A stretch of 18,305 nt of DNA from JBJXHB01 sp046160725 (lineage in GTDB: Bacteria > Pseudomonadota > Gammaproteobacteria > Burkholderiales > Burkholderiaceae_C): the NCBI GenBank assembly GCA_046160725.1, contig JBJXHB010000509.1, forward strand, positions 1-18,305, in the 5' to 3' direction. Positions 5,909-15,554 of this stretch are shown in pieces; positions within the stretch are counted from its first letter, which is position 1; each line of letters opens with the position of its first letter. The notes under the pieces are model-generated. The model was not told the DNA's origin. It was given only the letters and a program-made list of their open reading frames with translations, and ran no database searches. The position numbers and the translations under genes are program-made.

Positions 5909-8787
5909 CAGGCCACCCGGCGGGTCTCGCCCGCGCCATGAAGATTGGAGGTGCAGCGGCCGCAGATGTCCGGATGGGCCGGGTCGTGCCCGACATCGGC
6001 GCGCCAGTGCCAGCAGCGGGCGCACTTGGCATGCGCACTCGGTGCGACCTCGACCGTGGTGGCGTCGGCCTCGGCCAGCGTCACCGCGGACGTGATCAAC
6101 ACGAACTTGAGGTCATCGCCCAGGGTCGCGAGCAGCGCATGGTCGGCCGGGGCCAGGCCCAGACGCACCTCGGCCTGCAGCGACGAGCCGACGCCGCCCG
6201 CCGTCCGCACCGCCTCGATGGCCTTGTTGACCTCGTCGCGGATGGCCCGCACCCGCGCCCACTTGGCCAGCAGCGCCTCGTCCGGCGCGTCGAAGCGCCA
6301 CCAGGTCTCGGTGAAGATCGACGGCGATGCGCCCGGGGCCAGGACCGGCCAGGCCTCCTCGGCCGTGAAGCTCAGGAACGGCGCCATCCAACGCAGCATG
6401 GCATGCGTGATCTGCCACAGCGCGGTCTGCGCCGAGCGGCGCGCCAGCGAGCGCGGCGCGGTCGTGTACAGGCGGTCCTTCAGCACGTCCAGGTAGAACG
6501 CGCCCAGGTCCTCGCTGCAGAACAGCTGCAGCTTGGCCACCACCGGGTGAAACTCATAGCGCTCGTAGTGGGCCAGCATCTCGGCCTGCAGCTGTGCCGC
6601 CCGCGAGAGCGCCCAGCGGTCGATCTCCAGCATGTCGGCCGGCGCTACGGTGTCGCGCGCGGCGTCAAAGTCCGACACGTTGGCCAGCAGGAAGCGCAGC
6701 GTGTTGCGGATGCGGCGGTAGCTGTCCACCACGCGGGCCAGGATCTTCTTGTCGATCGGCGGGTCGCCGGCATAGTCGGTCGAGGCGCACCACAGCCGCG
6801 CCACCTCGGCGCCGGGGTCCTTGGCGAACTCGCGGATCTCGATGATGTTGCCCAGCGACTTGCTCATCTTGCGGCCGGAGCCGTCGACGGTGAAGCCATG
6901 CGTCAGCAGGCCGCGGTAGGGCGCCCGGCCGTACAGCGCACAGCCCAGCAGCAGCGAGGAGTGGAACCAGCCGCGGTGCTGGTCGTGGCCTTCCAGGTAC
7001 AGGTCGGCCTCGGGCCCTTCCGTGTGGTGGCCGGGGTTGCCGTCCGGCCCGCGGTGCGAGCCGCGCAGCACGTGGAAGAAGGTCGAGCCGGAGTCGAACC
7101 ACACCTCCAGGATGTCGCTGCTCTTGCGATAGACCTGTGCGTCCTGCGCGCCGATGATGTCCTCGGCGCTCGCCCGGCTCCAGGCCTCGATGCCGCCGGC
7201 CTCGACGATCTCGGCCGCGCGGTCCAGGATCTCCAGCGTGCGCGGATGCAGCTCGCCCGAGTCCTGGTGGGTGAAGAAGGGCAGCGGCACGCCCCAGCTG
7301 CGCTGGCGGCTGATGCACCAGTCGGGCCGGTTGGCGATCATGTCGCGCAGCCGCGCGCGCCCGCTCTCGGGGTAGAAGGCCGTCGCGTCGATGGCTTCCA
7401 GCGCCATCTGGCGCAGCGTCTTCGGCGCCTTGTCCACGGTGAACACGCCCTCGCCCTCGTCCATGCGGACGAACCACTGCGACGCGGCGCGGTAGATCAC
7501 CGGCGTCTTGTGGCGCCAGCAGTGGGGATAGCTGTGCGTGATCTCGCTGGTGGCCATCAGGTGGCCGGCGCCGCGCAGGGCGTCCAGGATGGCCGGCACC
7601 GCCTTCCAGATCGACTGCCCGCCGAAGAGCGGAAAGTCCGCCGCGTACGCGCCCTGGGCACCCACGGGGTTGAGGATGTCTTCGACGGCCACGCCGTTGG
7701 CGACGCAGGAGTTGAAGTCATCGACGCCATAGGCCGGCGACGAATGCACGATGCCCGTGCCGTCGTCGGCGGTGGCGTAGTCGGCCAGGTACACCGGCGA
7801 CAGGCGGTCATAGCCGGCATGCACGGCGGCCAGCGGATGCCGGAAGTTCAGCCCGCCCAGGGCCTGGCCCTTTGCGGTCGCCAAGACCGTGCCGTCCAAC
7901 GCCCAGCGCTTCAGGCAGGCCTCGACCAGCGTGGCGGCCATCAGGAGCAGGCCGCGCGGGGTGCGCACCAGGGCGTAGTCCAGCTCCGGGTTGAGGTTGA
8001 GCGCCTGGTTGGCCGGGATGGTCCAGGCGGTGGTGGTCCAGATCACCGCATAGGCCGGCGCATCCAGAGCGGGCAGGCCGAAGGCCGCCGCCAGCCGATC
8101 CGGCTCGGCGCAGGGGAAGGCCACGTCCAGGGTCTGGCTCTTCTTGTCGGCGTATTCGATTTCGAACTCGGCCAGCGAGCTGCCGCAGTCGAAGCACGCG
8201 TACACCGGCTTCAGGCCGCGGTAGACGAAGCCGCGCTCGACCACCCGCTTGAAGGCGCGGATCTCGCCGGCCTCATTGCCGAAGTCCATGGTCTTGTAGG
8301 GCCGCTCCCAGGCGCCCAGCACGCCCAGCCGCTGGCGGTCGGCCTTCTGCTGCGCGATCTGCTCGGTGGCATAGGCGCGGCTCTTCGCCTGCATGTCGTC
8401 ACGGCTGATGTGGCGGCCGTGTGCCTTCTCGATCGCGTTCTCGATCGGCAGGCCGTGGCAGTCCCAGCCGGGGATGAAGCGGGCGTCGAAGCCGGCCAGC
8501 TGCCGCGACTTGACCACCATGTCCTTGAGGATGTTGTTGACCGCATGGCCGATGTGCAGCACGCCGTTGGCATAGGGAGGGCCATCGTGCAGCACGAACA
8601 GCGGCGCGCCCTGGCGGGCATCGCGCAGGCGCTGGTAGATGCCCTGGTCGGTCCAGGCGGCGACCCAGCCGGGTTCGCGCTTCGGCAGGTCGCCGCGCAT
8701 CGGGAACGGCGTGTCGGGCAGGTTCAGCGTGGCGCGGTGGTCCGCGGCGTCGGTGGTCGCGGGCGCGGCCTTCGGTACATCGGTCAT
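5908..8787 (-). CDS. ileS: isoleucyl-tRNA synthetase
   Basis: This class I synthetase charges tRNA-Ile with isoleucine and edits mischarged valine. The 959-residue protein has the HIGH motif at 78-81 (in PYANGVLHIGHAVNN), KMSKS at 640-644, a large editing (CP1) domain between them, and an anticodon-binding domain. It ends in a C-terminal zinc finger with C922, C925, C942 and C945 (CARC and CGRC). Length is normal for the bacterial zinc-containing type. The ATG at 8787 is preferred to an in-frame TTG at 8817 that would add ten residues. The ribosome binding site is weak (a GAG about 6 bases upstream). ribF lies upstream with a 240-base gap, and lspA overlaps the stop codon. Confidence 0.97.
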   Translation of the reverse strand: MTDVPKAAPATTDAADHRATLNLPDTPFPMRGDLPKREPGWVAAWTDQGIYQRLRDARQGAPLFVLHDGPPYANGVLHIGHAVNNILKDMVVKSRQLAGFDARFIPGWDCHGLPIENAIEKAHGRHISRDDMQAKSRAYATEQIAQQKADRQRLGVLGAWERPYKTMDFGNEAGEIRAFKRVVERGFVYRGLKPVYACFDCGSSLAEFEIEYADKKSQTLDVAFPCAEPDRLAAAFGLPALDAPAYAVIWTTTAWTIPANQALNLNPELDYALVRTPRGLLLMAATLVEACLKRWALDGTVLATAKGQALGGLNFRHPLAAVHAGYDRLSPVYLADYATADDGTGIVHSSPAYGVDDFNSCVANGVAVEDILNPVGAQGAYAADFPLFGGQSIWKAVPAILDALRGAGHLMATSEITHSYPHCWRHKTPVIYRAASQWFVRMDEGEGVFTVDKAPKTLRQMALEAIDATAFYPESGRARLRDMIANRPDWCISRQRSWGVPLPFFTHQDSGELHPRTLEILDRAAEIVEAGGIEAWSRASAEDIIGAQDAQVYRKSSDILEVWFDSGSTFFHVLRGSHRGPDGNPGHHTEGPEADLYLEGHDQHRGWFHSSLLLGCALYGRAPYRGLLTHGFTVDGSGRKMSKSLGNIIEIREFAKDPGAEVARLWCASTDYAGDPPIDKKILARVVDSYRRIRNTLRFLLANVSDFDAARDTVAPADMLEIDRWALSRAAQLQAEMLAHYERYEFHPVVAKLQLFCSEDLGAFYLDVLKDRLYTTAPRSLARRSAQTALWQITHAMLRWMAPFLSFTAEEAWPVLAPGASPSIFTETWWRFDAPDEALLAKWARVRAIRDEVNKAIEAVRTAGGVGSSLQAEVRLGLAPADHALLATLGDDLKFVLITSAVTLAEADATTVEVAPSAHAKCARCWHWRADVGHDPAHPDICGRCTSNLHGAGETRRVA

Positions 8788-8876
8788 GGGATCTCGCGCC
8801 GGTGTGCGGCGCGCCAAGGTGCAGGGCAGGCGGGGCGGGCCGTTCGGGGCCCACGGGCGGCGTCAGGATGACGGCG

Positions 8877-8954
8877 CTAAATTCGGTCGCGCGTGGTCTG
8901 GCGTCGCACAGCAGCGTGCACGCGCAGGGCCAACCGTTGGGCGAGGGCGGACAT
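8877..8954 (-). CDS. possible 25-residue peptide in the ribF-ileS gap
   Basis: An ATG at 8954 opens a 25-residue basic frame (MSALAQRLALRVHAAVRRQT, then TRDRI) that ends 89 bases before ileS. It has no ribosome binding site, but a -10-like TAGAAT ends 8 bases before the ATG, so it could be read from a leaderless or near-leaderless transcript. It might be an ileS leader peptide or merely chance. No isoleucine cluster typical of attenuation is present. Confidence 0.2.
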   Translation of the reverse strand: MSALAQRLALRVHAAVRRQTTRDRI

Positions 8955-8962
8955 GGGGTGCG

Positions 8963-8968
8963 ATTCTA
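8963..8968 (-). promoter_or_regulatory. possible -10 box for ileS
   Basis: TAGAAT on the minus strand matches the -10 consensus at five of six bases. It lies in the ribF-ileS gap, 175 bases before ileS. No -35 box at a proper spacing was found. A small GC hairpin at 8991-9003 (GGGCC/GGCCC) just upstream follows the ribF stop and could weakly separate ribF from ileS. Confidence 0.25.
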
Positions 8969-9027
8969 GGGCGGTGCCGTGTGGACCCGAGGGCCGCGGG
9001 CCCAGCCGGTCCGCTATGGCCGCCGTA

Positions 9028-10002
9028 TCAGCGCGCCAGCTCGGCGGCGAACCAGGCCAGCGCCGCGTCTCGGTCGGCGGCAATGCCGTCGCGCAGGGCC
9101 GGCAGGGAGTCGTAGCGCCGTTCCTCGTGCAGCCGGTGCAGCAGGTCGACCCGCACGATGCGGCCATAGCCGGCCTGGGGTGGCAGTGGCCATTGCAGCG
9201 CATGCACCTCCAGCAGCACCCGGCCGGCGTCCTCCACGCTGGGCCGCACGCCCAGGCTGGCCACGGCCGGCAACGGCCCGGCGGTCAGGCCGTGCAGCCG
9301 CGCCACGAAGATGCCGCCGGCCGCCGGCCGGCCCTGCGGCACGCGCAGGTTCAGCGTCGGAAAGCCCAGCTCCCGGCCCAGCTTGCGCCCGTGCACCACA
9401 TGGCCGCTGACGGCGTATGGCCGGCCCAGCAGGGCGGCCGCACGCGCCATGTCGCCGTCGACCAGCGCCTGTCGCACCACAGAGCTGGACACGCGCAGGC
9501 CGTGGACCTCGTAGCTCATCATCCGCGCCACATCGAAGCCACCGGCCGCTCCGGCGGCGTCCAGCAGCGCATAGTCGCCGGCGCGCCGCGCGCCGAAGCG
9601 GAAGTCGTCGCCGACCAGCACATAGCGCACGCCCAGGCCACCCACCAGCACGTCGTCGATGAAGGCTTGGGGGCTGAGCGCCGCCAGCGCGGCATCGAAG
9701 CGCAAAACCACCACCTGCTCGATGCCGCAGCGGCTTAGTTCCGCCAGCTTGTCGCGCAGCGTGGCAATGCGCAGCGGCGCGGCCGCGCCAGAGCGGCCGG
9801 CCGCCGCCGCCTGCTGGGCAAACCAGTCGCGCGGATGGGGCTCGAAGGTCATCACCGCCGGCACGATGCCGCGATGGCGAGCCTCGTTGGTCAGCAAGGC
9901 CAGCATGGCCTGGTGGCCGCGGTGGACGCCGTCGAAGTTGCCGATGGTCAGGGCACAGGGGCGCTGCCAGCGCGGGTGCGCCAGGCCACGGAAGACTCGC
10001 AT
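9028..10002 (-). CDS. ribF: bifunctional riboflavin kinase / FAD synthetase
   Basis: RibF phosphorylates riboflavin to FMN and then adenylates FMN to FAD. The 324-residue protein has an N-terminal nucleotidyltransferase domain (about 15-185) with GNFDGVHRGH at 21-30 and VSSSVVR at 171-177 (the ISSTxIR motif). The C-terminal riboflavin kinase domain (about 195-324) has GFPTLNL at 213-219, where PTAN is usual, and the catalytic E265 in LLEVHALQ. Length is typical. The ATG at 10002 is 7 bases after the stop of a hybrid kinase gene on the same strand. There is no ribosome binding site, only a GATAAT 6 bases before the ATG. Its FMN product is the ligand of the riboswitch that controls ribH2 at the other end of this block. 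Confidence 0.96.
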   Translation of the reverse strand: MRVFRGLAHPRWQRPCALTIGNFDGVHRGHQAMLALLTNEARHRGIVPAVMTFEPHPRDWFAQQAAAAGRSGAAAPLRIATLRDKLAELSRCGIEQVVVLRFDAALAALSPQAFIDDVLVGGLGVRYVLVGDDFRFGARRAGDYALLDAAGAAGGFDVARMMSYEVHGLRVSSSVVRQALVDGDMARAAALLGRPYAVSGHVVHGRKLGRELGFPTLNLRVPQGRPAAGGIFVARLHGLTAGPLPAVASLGVRPSVEDAGRVLLEVHALQWPLPPQAGYGRIVRVDLLHRLHEERRYDSLPALRDGIAADRDAALAWFAAELAR

Positions 10003-10009
10003 GCCCGGA

Positions 10010-11872
<1,863 letters not shown>

Positions 11873-11953
11873 TGGAGCCGCCTCCCGACCTTGGGACAAC
11901 CGGCCTGACCCATTCTGGTGCGGCCGGACGACCGCGCTCTGAGTGCGAACCCT

Positions 11954-11967
11954 GTCGCCCTGGCGAC
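11954..11967 (-). terminator. weak hairpin after the DUF1841 gene
   Basis: GTCGCC and GGCGAC form a short inverted repeat directly after the DUF1841 stop. On the minus strand it is followed by AGGGTTCG rather than a T-run, so it is at best a weak terminator between this gene and the kinase. Confidence 0.3.
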
Positions 11968-11968
11968 C

Positions 11969-12403
11969 TCAGCCGGGCCCGGCGCGGCGCAGCAGGGCCT
12001 CCAGGTAGGCCTGTCCGTCGGGTGGCAGGCCGCTGCGCTGCGACGCCCAGATCATCTCGCCCAGGCAGTCCATGGCGTCGTGGTGTGCCGCATGGAGGCC
12101 GCCATGGCGTGTGGCCAGCCGCTGCACCGCGGCCCGCACGCCGCGGGGCTGGTCGATGCCGCATTGCTCGGTGATGGTCAGGTGCATCGCCAGATGCAGG
12201 AACGGGTTGGTCCTGCCGCCGTCGACCGGATAGTCGGCCAGGAGCGCCGCCGCCTCGTCGGCGAGGTCGGCCGCGTATTCGGGGTGCTGCTCCACCCAGG
12301 ACGCGGCCGCGGCCTCCATGGGCTCCAGCGGGGCGCGGTCATGCAGCTTGCGGGCCACGGTGCAGAAGAAGCGCCGCACGTCATGCTGGGAGGGCTGGAA
12401 CAT
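11969..12403 (-). CDS. DUF1841 family protein, function unknown
   Basis: The 144-residue product matches the DUF1841 family of betaproteobacteria and some gammaproteobacteria. It opens MFQPSQHDVRRFFC. Recognisable blocks are LEPMEAAAASWVEQHPEY, GGRTNPFLHLAMHLTITEQ, IDQPRGVRAA and MDCLGEMIWASQRSG. It is a soluble, mostly helical protein rich in histidine (HLAMHL, HAAHHDAM), so metal binding is conceivable but untested. The ATG at 12403 is the family's usual start. The longer open frame upstream to 12508 runs across the shared promoter region. It is divergent from the ParA-like gene, with 148 bases between the two starts. I know of no established function. Confidence 0.88.
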   Translation of the reverse strand: MFQPSQHDVRRFFCTVARKLHDRAPLEPMEAAAASWVEQHPEYAADLADEAAALLADYPVDGGRTNPFLHLAMHLTITEQCGIDQPRGVRAAVQRLATRHGGLHAAHHDAMDCLGEMIWASQRSGLPPDGQAYLEALLRRAGPG

Positions 12404-12493
12404 GGGCCGTGATTGTCCGGCCCTGGTTGAGGGGCCCCAGGCCTGCGGGGGGTTTGCCCGGTGAGGCGGCCACAAGGCGCCTCGTAACATAGC

Positions 12494-12520
12494 GTCCGTA
12501 CCGGGCACAGCCCGGCGGAC
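12494..12520 (+). promoter_or_regulatory. leader hairpin upstream of the ParA-like gene
   Basis: GTCCG-TA-CCGGGC pairs with GCCCGG-CGGAC around an ACA loop, giving an 11-bp stem with one 2-base bulge. A -10-like TAACAT sits just before it at 12485-12490. A second CGGAC at 12531-12535, beside the ribosome binding site, could pair with the same left arm, so two exclusive structures are possible. Any regulatory role is inferred. Confidence 0.35.
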
Positions 12521-12535
12521 ATGGTGCTACCGGAC

Positions 12536-12543
12536 GGGGGGGG
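12536..12543 (+). repeat. run of eight G containing the parA ribosome binding site
   Basis: Eight consecutive G lie 8 bases before the ATG at 12552 and form its Shine-Dalgarno sequence. Slippage here would change the spacing. Loss of one G would also bring the ATG at 12521 into frame with the gene, adding about ten residues. Confidence 0.6.
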
Positions 12544-12551
12544 ACAACAAC

Positions 12552-13178
12552 ATGCCAGTGCTGGTGGTGGCCAATCCCAAGGGCGGGGCCGGCAAGAGCA
12601 CGCTGGCCACGAACCTCGCCGGCGCCCTGGCCCGGCGCGGGCATGCGGTGATGCTGGGTGACGTAGACCGGCAGCAATCGGCCCGCCAGTGGCTGGCTAT
12701 GCGGCCGCCGGGGCTGGGCGTGATACGCGGCTGGGACACGGTTGGCGACGACGTGCTGCGCGTGCCCAAGGGCACCACCCATGCGGTGCTGGACACACCG
12801 GCCGGCCTGCACGGCAAGCGGCTGGACGCGGTGCTGAAGATCGCGGACACCCTGCTGGTGCCGCTGCAGCCCAGCCTGTTCGACATCCAGGCCACGGCGG
12901 CCTTCCTGGCCACGGTGGCGGCGCATCGGCGCGGAGCCGCCGTGCGGCTGGGACTGGTCGCCATGCGTGTGCGCGACCACACCCATGCCAGCGACCGCCT
13001 GCGCGAATTCCTGCAGTCACTGGCCGTGCCGGTGGTGGCGCAGTTGCGCGACACCCAGAACTATGTGCATCTGGCCGCACGTGGCCTGACGCTTTGGGAC
13101 GTCACGCCCAGCCGCGTCGAGCGCGACCTCGCGCAATGGCAGCCCTTGCTGCAGTGGCTGGGCGAGGCCGCGCCATGA
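12552..13178 (+). CDS. orphan ParA/MinD-type ATPase
   Basis: This 208-residue ATPase has the deviant Walker A box KGGAGKST (residues 10-17, with signature lysine K10), a Walker A' region GDVDRQQSA (D37, D39) and a Walker B strand ending at D81 in AVLDTPAG. Such ATPases dimerise on ATP and position DNA or protein cargo. The protein is shorter than chromosomal ParA (about 260 residues) and lacks the N-terminal DNA-binding helices of plasmid types. No ParB, parS-like repeats or replication gene is nearby, so it is probably an orphan, perhaps positioning a large complex. The next gene is a response regulator 85 bases away, so co-transcription is possible but not clear. The ATG at 12552 places the P-loop ten residues in, as usual. 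Confidence 0.88.
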   Translation: MPVLVVANPKGGAGKSTLATNLAGALARRGHAVMLGDVDRQQSARQWLAMRPPGLGVIRGWDTVGDDVLRVPKGTTHAVLDTPAGLHGKRLDAVLKIADTLLVPLQPSLFDIQATAAFLATVAAHRRGAAVRLGLVAMRVRDHTHASDRLREFLQSLAVPVVAQLRDTQNYVHLAARGLTLWDVTPSRVERDLAQWQPLLQWLGEAAP

Positions 13179-13186
13179 GGCGCTGT

Positions 13187-13201
13187 CCCGCCCGCCCGCC
13201 C
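13187..13201 (-). repeat. G-quadruplex motif (four GGG tracts, single-base loops)
   Basis: The plus strand reads CCCGCCCGCCCGCCC, so the minus strand (template for the flanking genes) carries four GGG tracts separated by single C. This is an ideal G-quadruplex pattern in the 85-base gap between the ParA-like gene and the response regulator. It could affect transcription entering the regulator gene. Chance is possible in DNA of this GC content. Confidence 0.5.
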
Positions 13202-13263
13202 GTCCTGCAGGCGCAGGCCGGTATCACCCCATCCCTGACCCGTCGCTTCACCCGGGAACCGTC

Positions 13264-13998
13264 ATGAAAGTTCTGCTGGTCGATGACCATCCGCTGATCC
13301 TGGCCGCCCTGCAGGCCGTCATCAAGGGCCTGGGCGACGACGTCGTCGTCGTCGGCGTGGACAGTGCCCGCGCCGCCAACGACGAGCTGGCGCGGGACCC
13401 CACCTTCGACCTGGTGCTGCTGGACCTGTCGCTGGGCGATGGCGACGGCTTCGAGGTCCTGTCGGCGATGCGCCAGCAGTACCCGGCCCTGCCGGTGGTG
13501 GTGGTGTCGGCCACCGAGCGCACCAGCGACGTCATCCGCAGCATCGACATGGGCGCGATGGGCTTCGTGCCCAAGCGCGCCAGCAACCGCGACCTGTTCG
13601 AGGCGCTGCGCATGGTGATGTCTGGCGGCGTCTACATCCCGCCCATGATGCTGGGCCTGATGAACGCCCCGGCCCCGGAAGGCGATACCGTGCCGTCGGT
13701 GATGCAGACGGTGGGCGAGCATGCGCAGCCGACACTGTCGCAGCTGCAGCCGCGGACGCTGGAGGAGATGGGCCTGACGCCGCGCCAGACCGAGGTGTTG
13801 GCCTTGCTGCTCAAGGGCCTGCCGAACAAGCTCATCGCACGCGAGCTGAACGTCTCCGTCGAGACCGTCAAGGACCATGTGGCCGCCGTGCTGCGCACGC
13901 TGAACGTCAGCTCGCGCACGCAGGCCGTGCTGGCCGTCAGCCAGATCCTGCAGGGCCAGCTCGCCATGCCGACGTCGGCCCGGCCCACCCAGCGCTAA
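13264..13998 (+). CDS. NarL/FixJ-type response regulator
   Basis: This 244-residue regulator has an N-terminal receiver (about 1-120) with D7 and D8, phospho-acceptor D54 in LVLLDLSLGDGDG, S82 in VVVSATE and K104. A linker of about 45 residues leads to a LuxR-type helix-turn-helix (about 171-230): LTPRQTEVLALLLKGLPNKL, then IARELNVSVETVKDHV. The protein probably binds DNA as a phosphorylated dimer. The start has GGGAA 8 bases upstream. A radical SAM gene begins 17 bases downstream, and a hybrid kinase with the SHDLRQPLHAL H-box follows. That kinase type is often found with LuxR-type regulators, so it is the likely partner. Target genes are unknown; the cluster itself is a natural candidate. 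Confidence 0.95.
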   Translation: MKVLLVDDHPLILAALQAVIKGLGDDVVVVGVDSARAANDELARDPTFDLVLLDLSLGDGDGFEVLSAMRQQYPALPVVVVSATERTSDVIRSIDMGAMGFVPKRASNRDLFEALRMVMSGGVYIPPMMLGLMNAPAPEGDTVPSVMQTVGEHAQPTLSQLQPRTLEEMGLTPRQTEVLALLLKGLPNKLIARELNVSVETVKDHVAAVLRTLNVSSRTQAVLAVSQILQGQLAMPTSARPTQR

Positions 13999-14015
13999 CA
14001 GGCTCCCTTCACGGC

Positions 14016-15554
14016 ATGCGCGTCGCGGTCATTGCCGTCTTCACCGACTACCACCGGCGCGGCGCCCACCACCGCGGTGGCCTGCAGCCGCAGATCGGCC
14101 CGCTGGTCGCCGCGCTGCTGCCGGACTGGTGCGACGTCGACATCGTCAACGACACCTGGGGCGACCCGGATTGGTCGCGCCGCTATGACCTGGTCTTCCT
14201 GTCCTGCCTGCACGCCGACTTCGACCGTGCACGCCAGATCAGCCACTACTTCCGGCGCCGTGGCGCGCGCACGGTGCTGGGCGGCGGCATGGCCAGCACC
14301 TATCCACATCTGTGCACCGGTTGGTTCGACGCGGTCGTGGTCGGGGACCCCGAGGATACGGTGCCGCGCATCGCGCAGGACGCCCGCGCCGGCCGGCTGC
14401 AGCCGCTGTACCGCAGCGGCGGCTACAGCGCCGACGCGGTGCCCATACCGCGGGTGGCGCCGGTGGCCCGGCAGCAGGTGTTTCCGCTGTCGCTGGAGGC
14501 CACCCGCGGCTGCCCGTTTGCCTGCGATTTCTGCGCCCTGACCGCGCTGGGCACACGCCACGAGCTGCGGCCGGTGGCATCGGTGGTGCGCGACCTGCTG
14601 GCCAACCGGCAGGCGCTGCGCGACGCCGGCGTGGCCGGCTGGAAGCAGCGCCTGGTGGTGTTCTACGACAACAACCTGGCCGGCAACCTGCGCTGGTTCC
14701 GCGAACTGTGCGACGCGCTGCAGTCCCTGGGCCTGCTATGGGGCGCCTGCCTGACCTTCAATGTGATCGCCAACCGGCCGCTGCTGCGCCGCATGTACGA
14801 CGCCGGCTGCCGCGCGGTGTTCGTCGGCCTGGAGACCTTCAACCCGGCCACACTGGCCGACATCAGCAAGCCTCAGAACCGCATCGCCGGCATGGCCGAG
14901 GCCATCGCCCAGGCGCGCGACGAGGGCATCCTGGTGATCGCCGGGCTGATCACCAGCCCGCTGCACGACGGCGTGGACGACCTGGCGGCCATGCCCCAGC
15001 AACTGCGCGACTGCGGGCTGCACGTGCCGAGCTTCATCTCCTTCGAGACGCCGATCCCGGGCACGCCGTTCTTCGACCGCATGGCGGCACAGGCCGCGCC
15101 GGCCTTTCTGCCCGGAGCGGTGCTGCATGACTTCAGTGCCTACACGTTGACGCTGATGCCGCGCAAGGCCGCACTGGACGACTATGTCGGCGCCTGGTTC
15201 CAGGCCATGCGTGAGATCTATGCACCGCGCAACCGCCTGGCCAAGCTGGCCGACGACCTGCCGCGGCTGCTGCGACGCGGCTCCTGGACCGCGGCCGGCG
15301 TCGACCTGGCGGACATGGCGGTGACGAAATTCGACCCCGCGCCGGGCCGCACCTTCATCGCCGGCACCGATACCCCGCCACCCGAGCGCGTGCCTTTCGA
15401 GGACCGCGACTTCGACAATGATGCGCATCGCGCTGCGCTGCTGCAGCCGACACCCGTCACCGACGATGCCGGCCATGTGCTGCCGCATTGGGTGCAGCAT
15501 CAGAAAATTTTCTTCAGCACGAGCCGTCCGCAACCGATCGAGATCGATACATGA
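14016..15554 (+). CDS. B12-binding-domain radical SAM protein, substrate unknown
   Basis: The 512-residue protein has an N-terminal Rossmann-like region (about 1-140) of the cobalamin-binding type seen in B12-dependent radical SAM enzymes, with ARTVLGGGMASTYPH and VVVGDPEDTVPRI. The classical DxHxxG cobalamin ligand is not visible, as is common in this class. The radical SAM core (about 150-360) has the [4Fe-4S] motif C166-x3-C170-x2-C173 in RGCPFACDFCAL, followed by YDNNLAGN, AVFVGLETF and ETPIPGTPFF. The C-terminal 150 residues resemble no domain I can name. Relatives act as methylases, cyclases or oxidases (BchE, hopanoid methylases), but the substrate cannot be read from sequence. The ATG at 14016 has only a weak ribosome binding site. 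The stop overlaps the kinase start (ATGA). Confidence 0.88.
   Translation: MRVAVIAVFTDYHRRGAHHRGGLQPQIGPLVAALLPDWCDVDIVNDTWGDPDWSRRYDLVFLSCLHADFDRARQISHYFRRRGARTVLGGGMASTYPHLCTGWFDAVVVGDPEDTVPRIAQDARAGRLQPLYRSGGYSADAVPIPRVAPVARQQVFPLSLEATRGCPFACDFCALTALGTRHELRPVASVVRDLLANRQALRDAGVAGWKQRLVVFYDNNLAGNLRWFRELCDALQSLGLLWGACLTFNVIANRPLLRRMYDAGCRAVFVGLETFNPATLADISKPQNRIAGMAEAIAQARDEGILVIAGLITSPLHDGVDDLAAMPQQLRDCGLHVPSFISFETPIPGTPFFDRMAAQAAPAFLPGAVLHDFSAYTLTLMPRKAALDDYVGAWFQAMREIYAPRNRLAKLADDLPRLLRRGSWTAAGVDLADMAVTKFDPAPGRTFIAGTDTPPPERVPFEDRDFDNDAHRAALLQPTPVTDDAGHVLPHWVQHQKIFFSTSRPQPIEIDT

Noticed and set aside
4520..5941. Plus-strand open frame of 473 residues over ribH2, the riboswitch and lspA
   Set aside because: It crosses the FMN riboswitch and two well-supported minus-strand genes, and its composition is that of a shadow frame.
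5938..8871. Plus-strand open frame of 977 residues opposite ileS
   Set aside because: Although longer than ileS itself, it is low in complexity (Gly, Arg, Val, Gln, His), lacks motifs and covers a verified IleS with HIGH, KMSKS and zinc-finger motifs. The length comes from GC-rich codon bias.
12552..13178. Plasmid or chromosome partition locus
   Set aside because: There is no parB, no parS-like repeat and no replication gene in the window, so the ParA-like protein is treated as an orphan.
15488..15550. Earlier start for the second hybrid kinase at 15488
   Set aside because: It would overlap the radical SAM gene by 67 bases. The ATG at 15551 forms a standard ATGA overlap and directly precedes the charged N-terminus.
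14016..15554. Hopanoid methylase or BchE-type cyclase as a specific name for the radical SAM gene
   Set aside because: Only the general B12-binding radical SAM architecture can be seen, and no hopanoid or bacteriochlorophyll gene is nearby, so a specific name is not justified.
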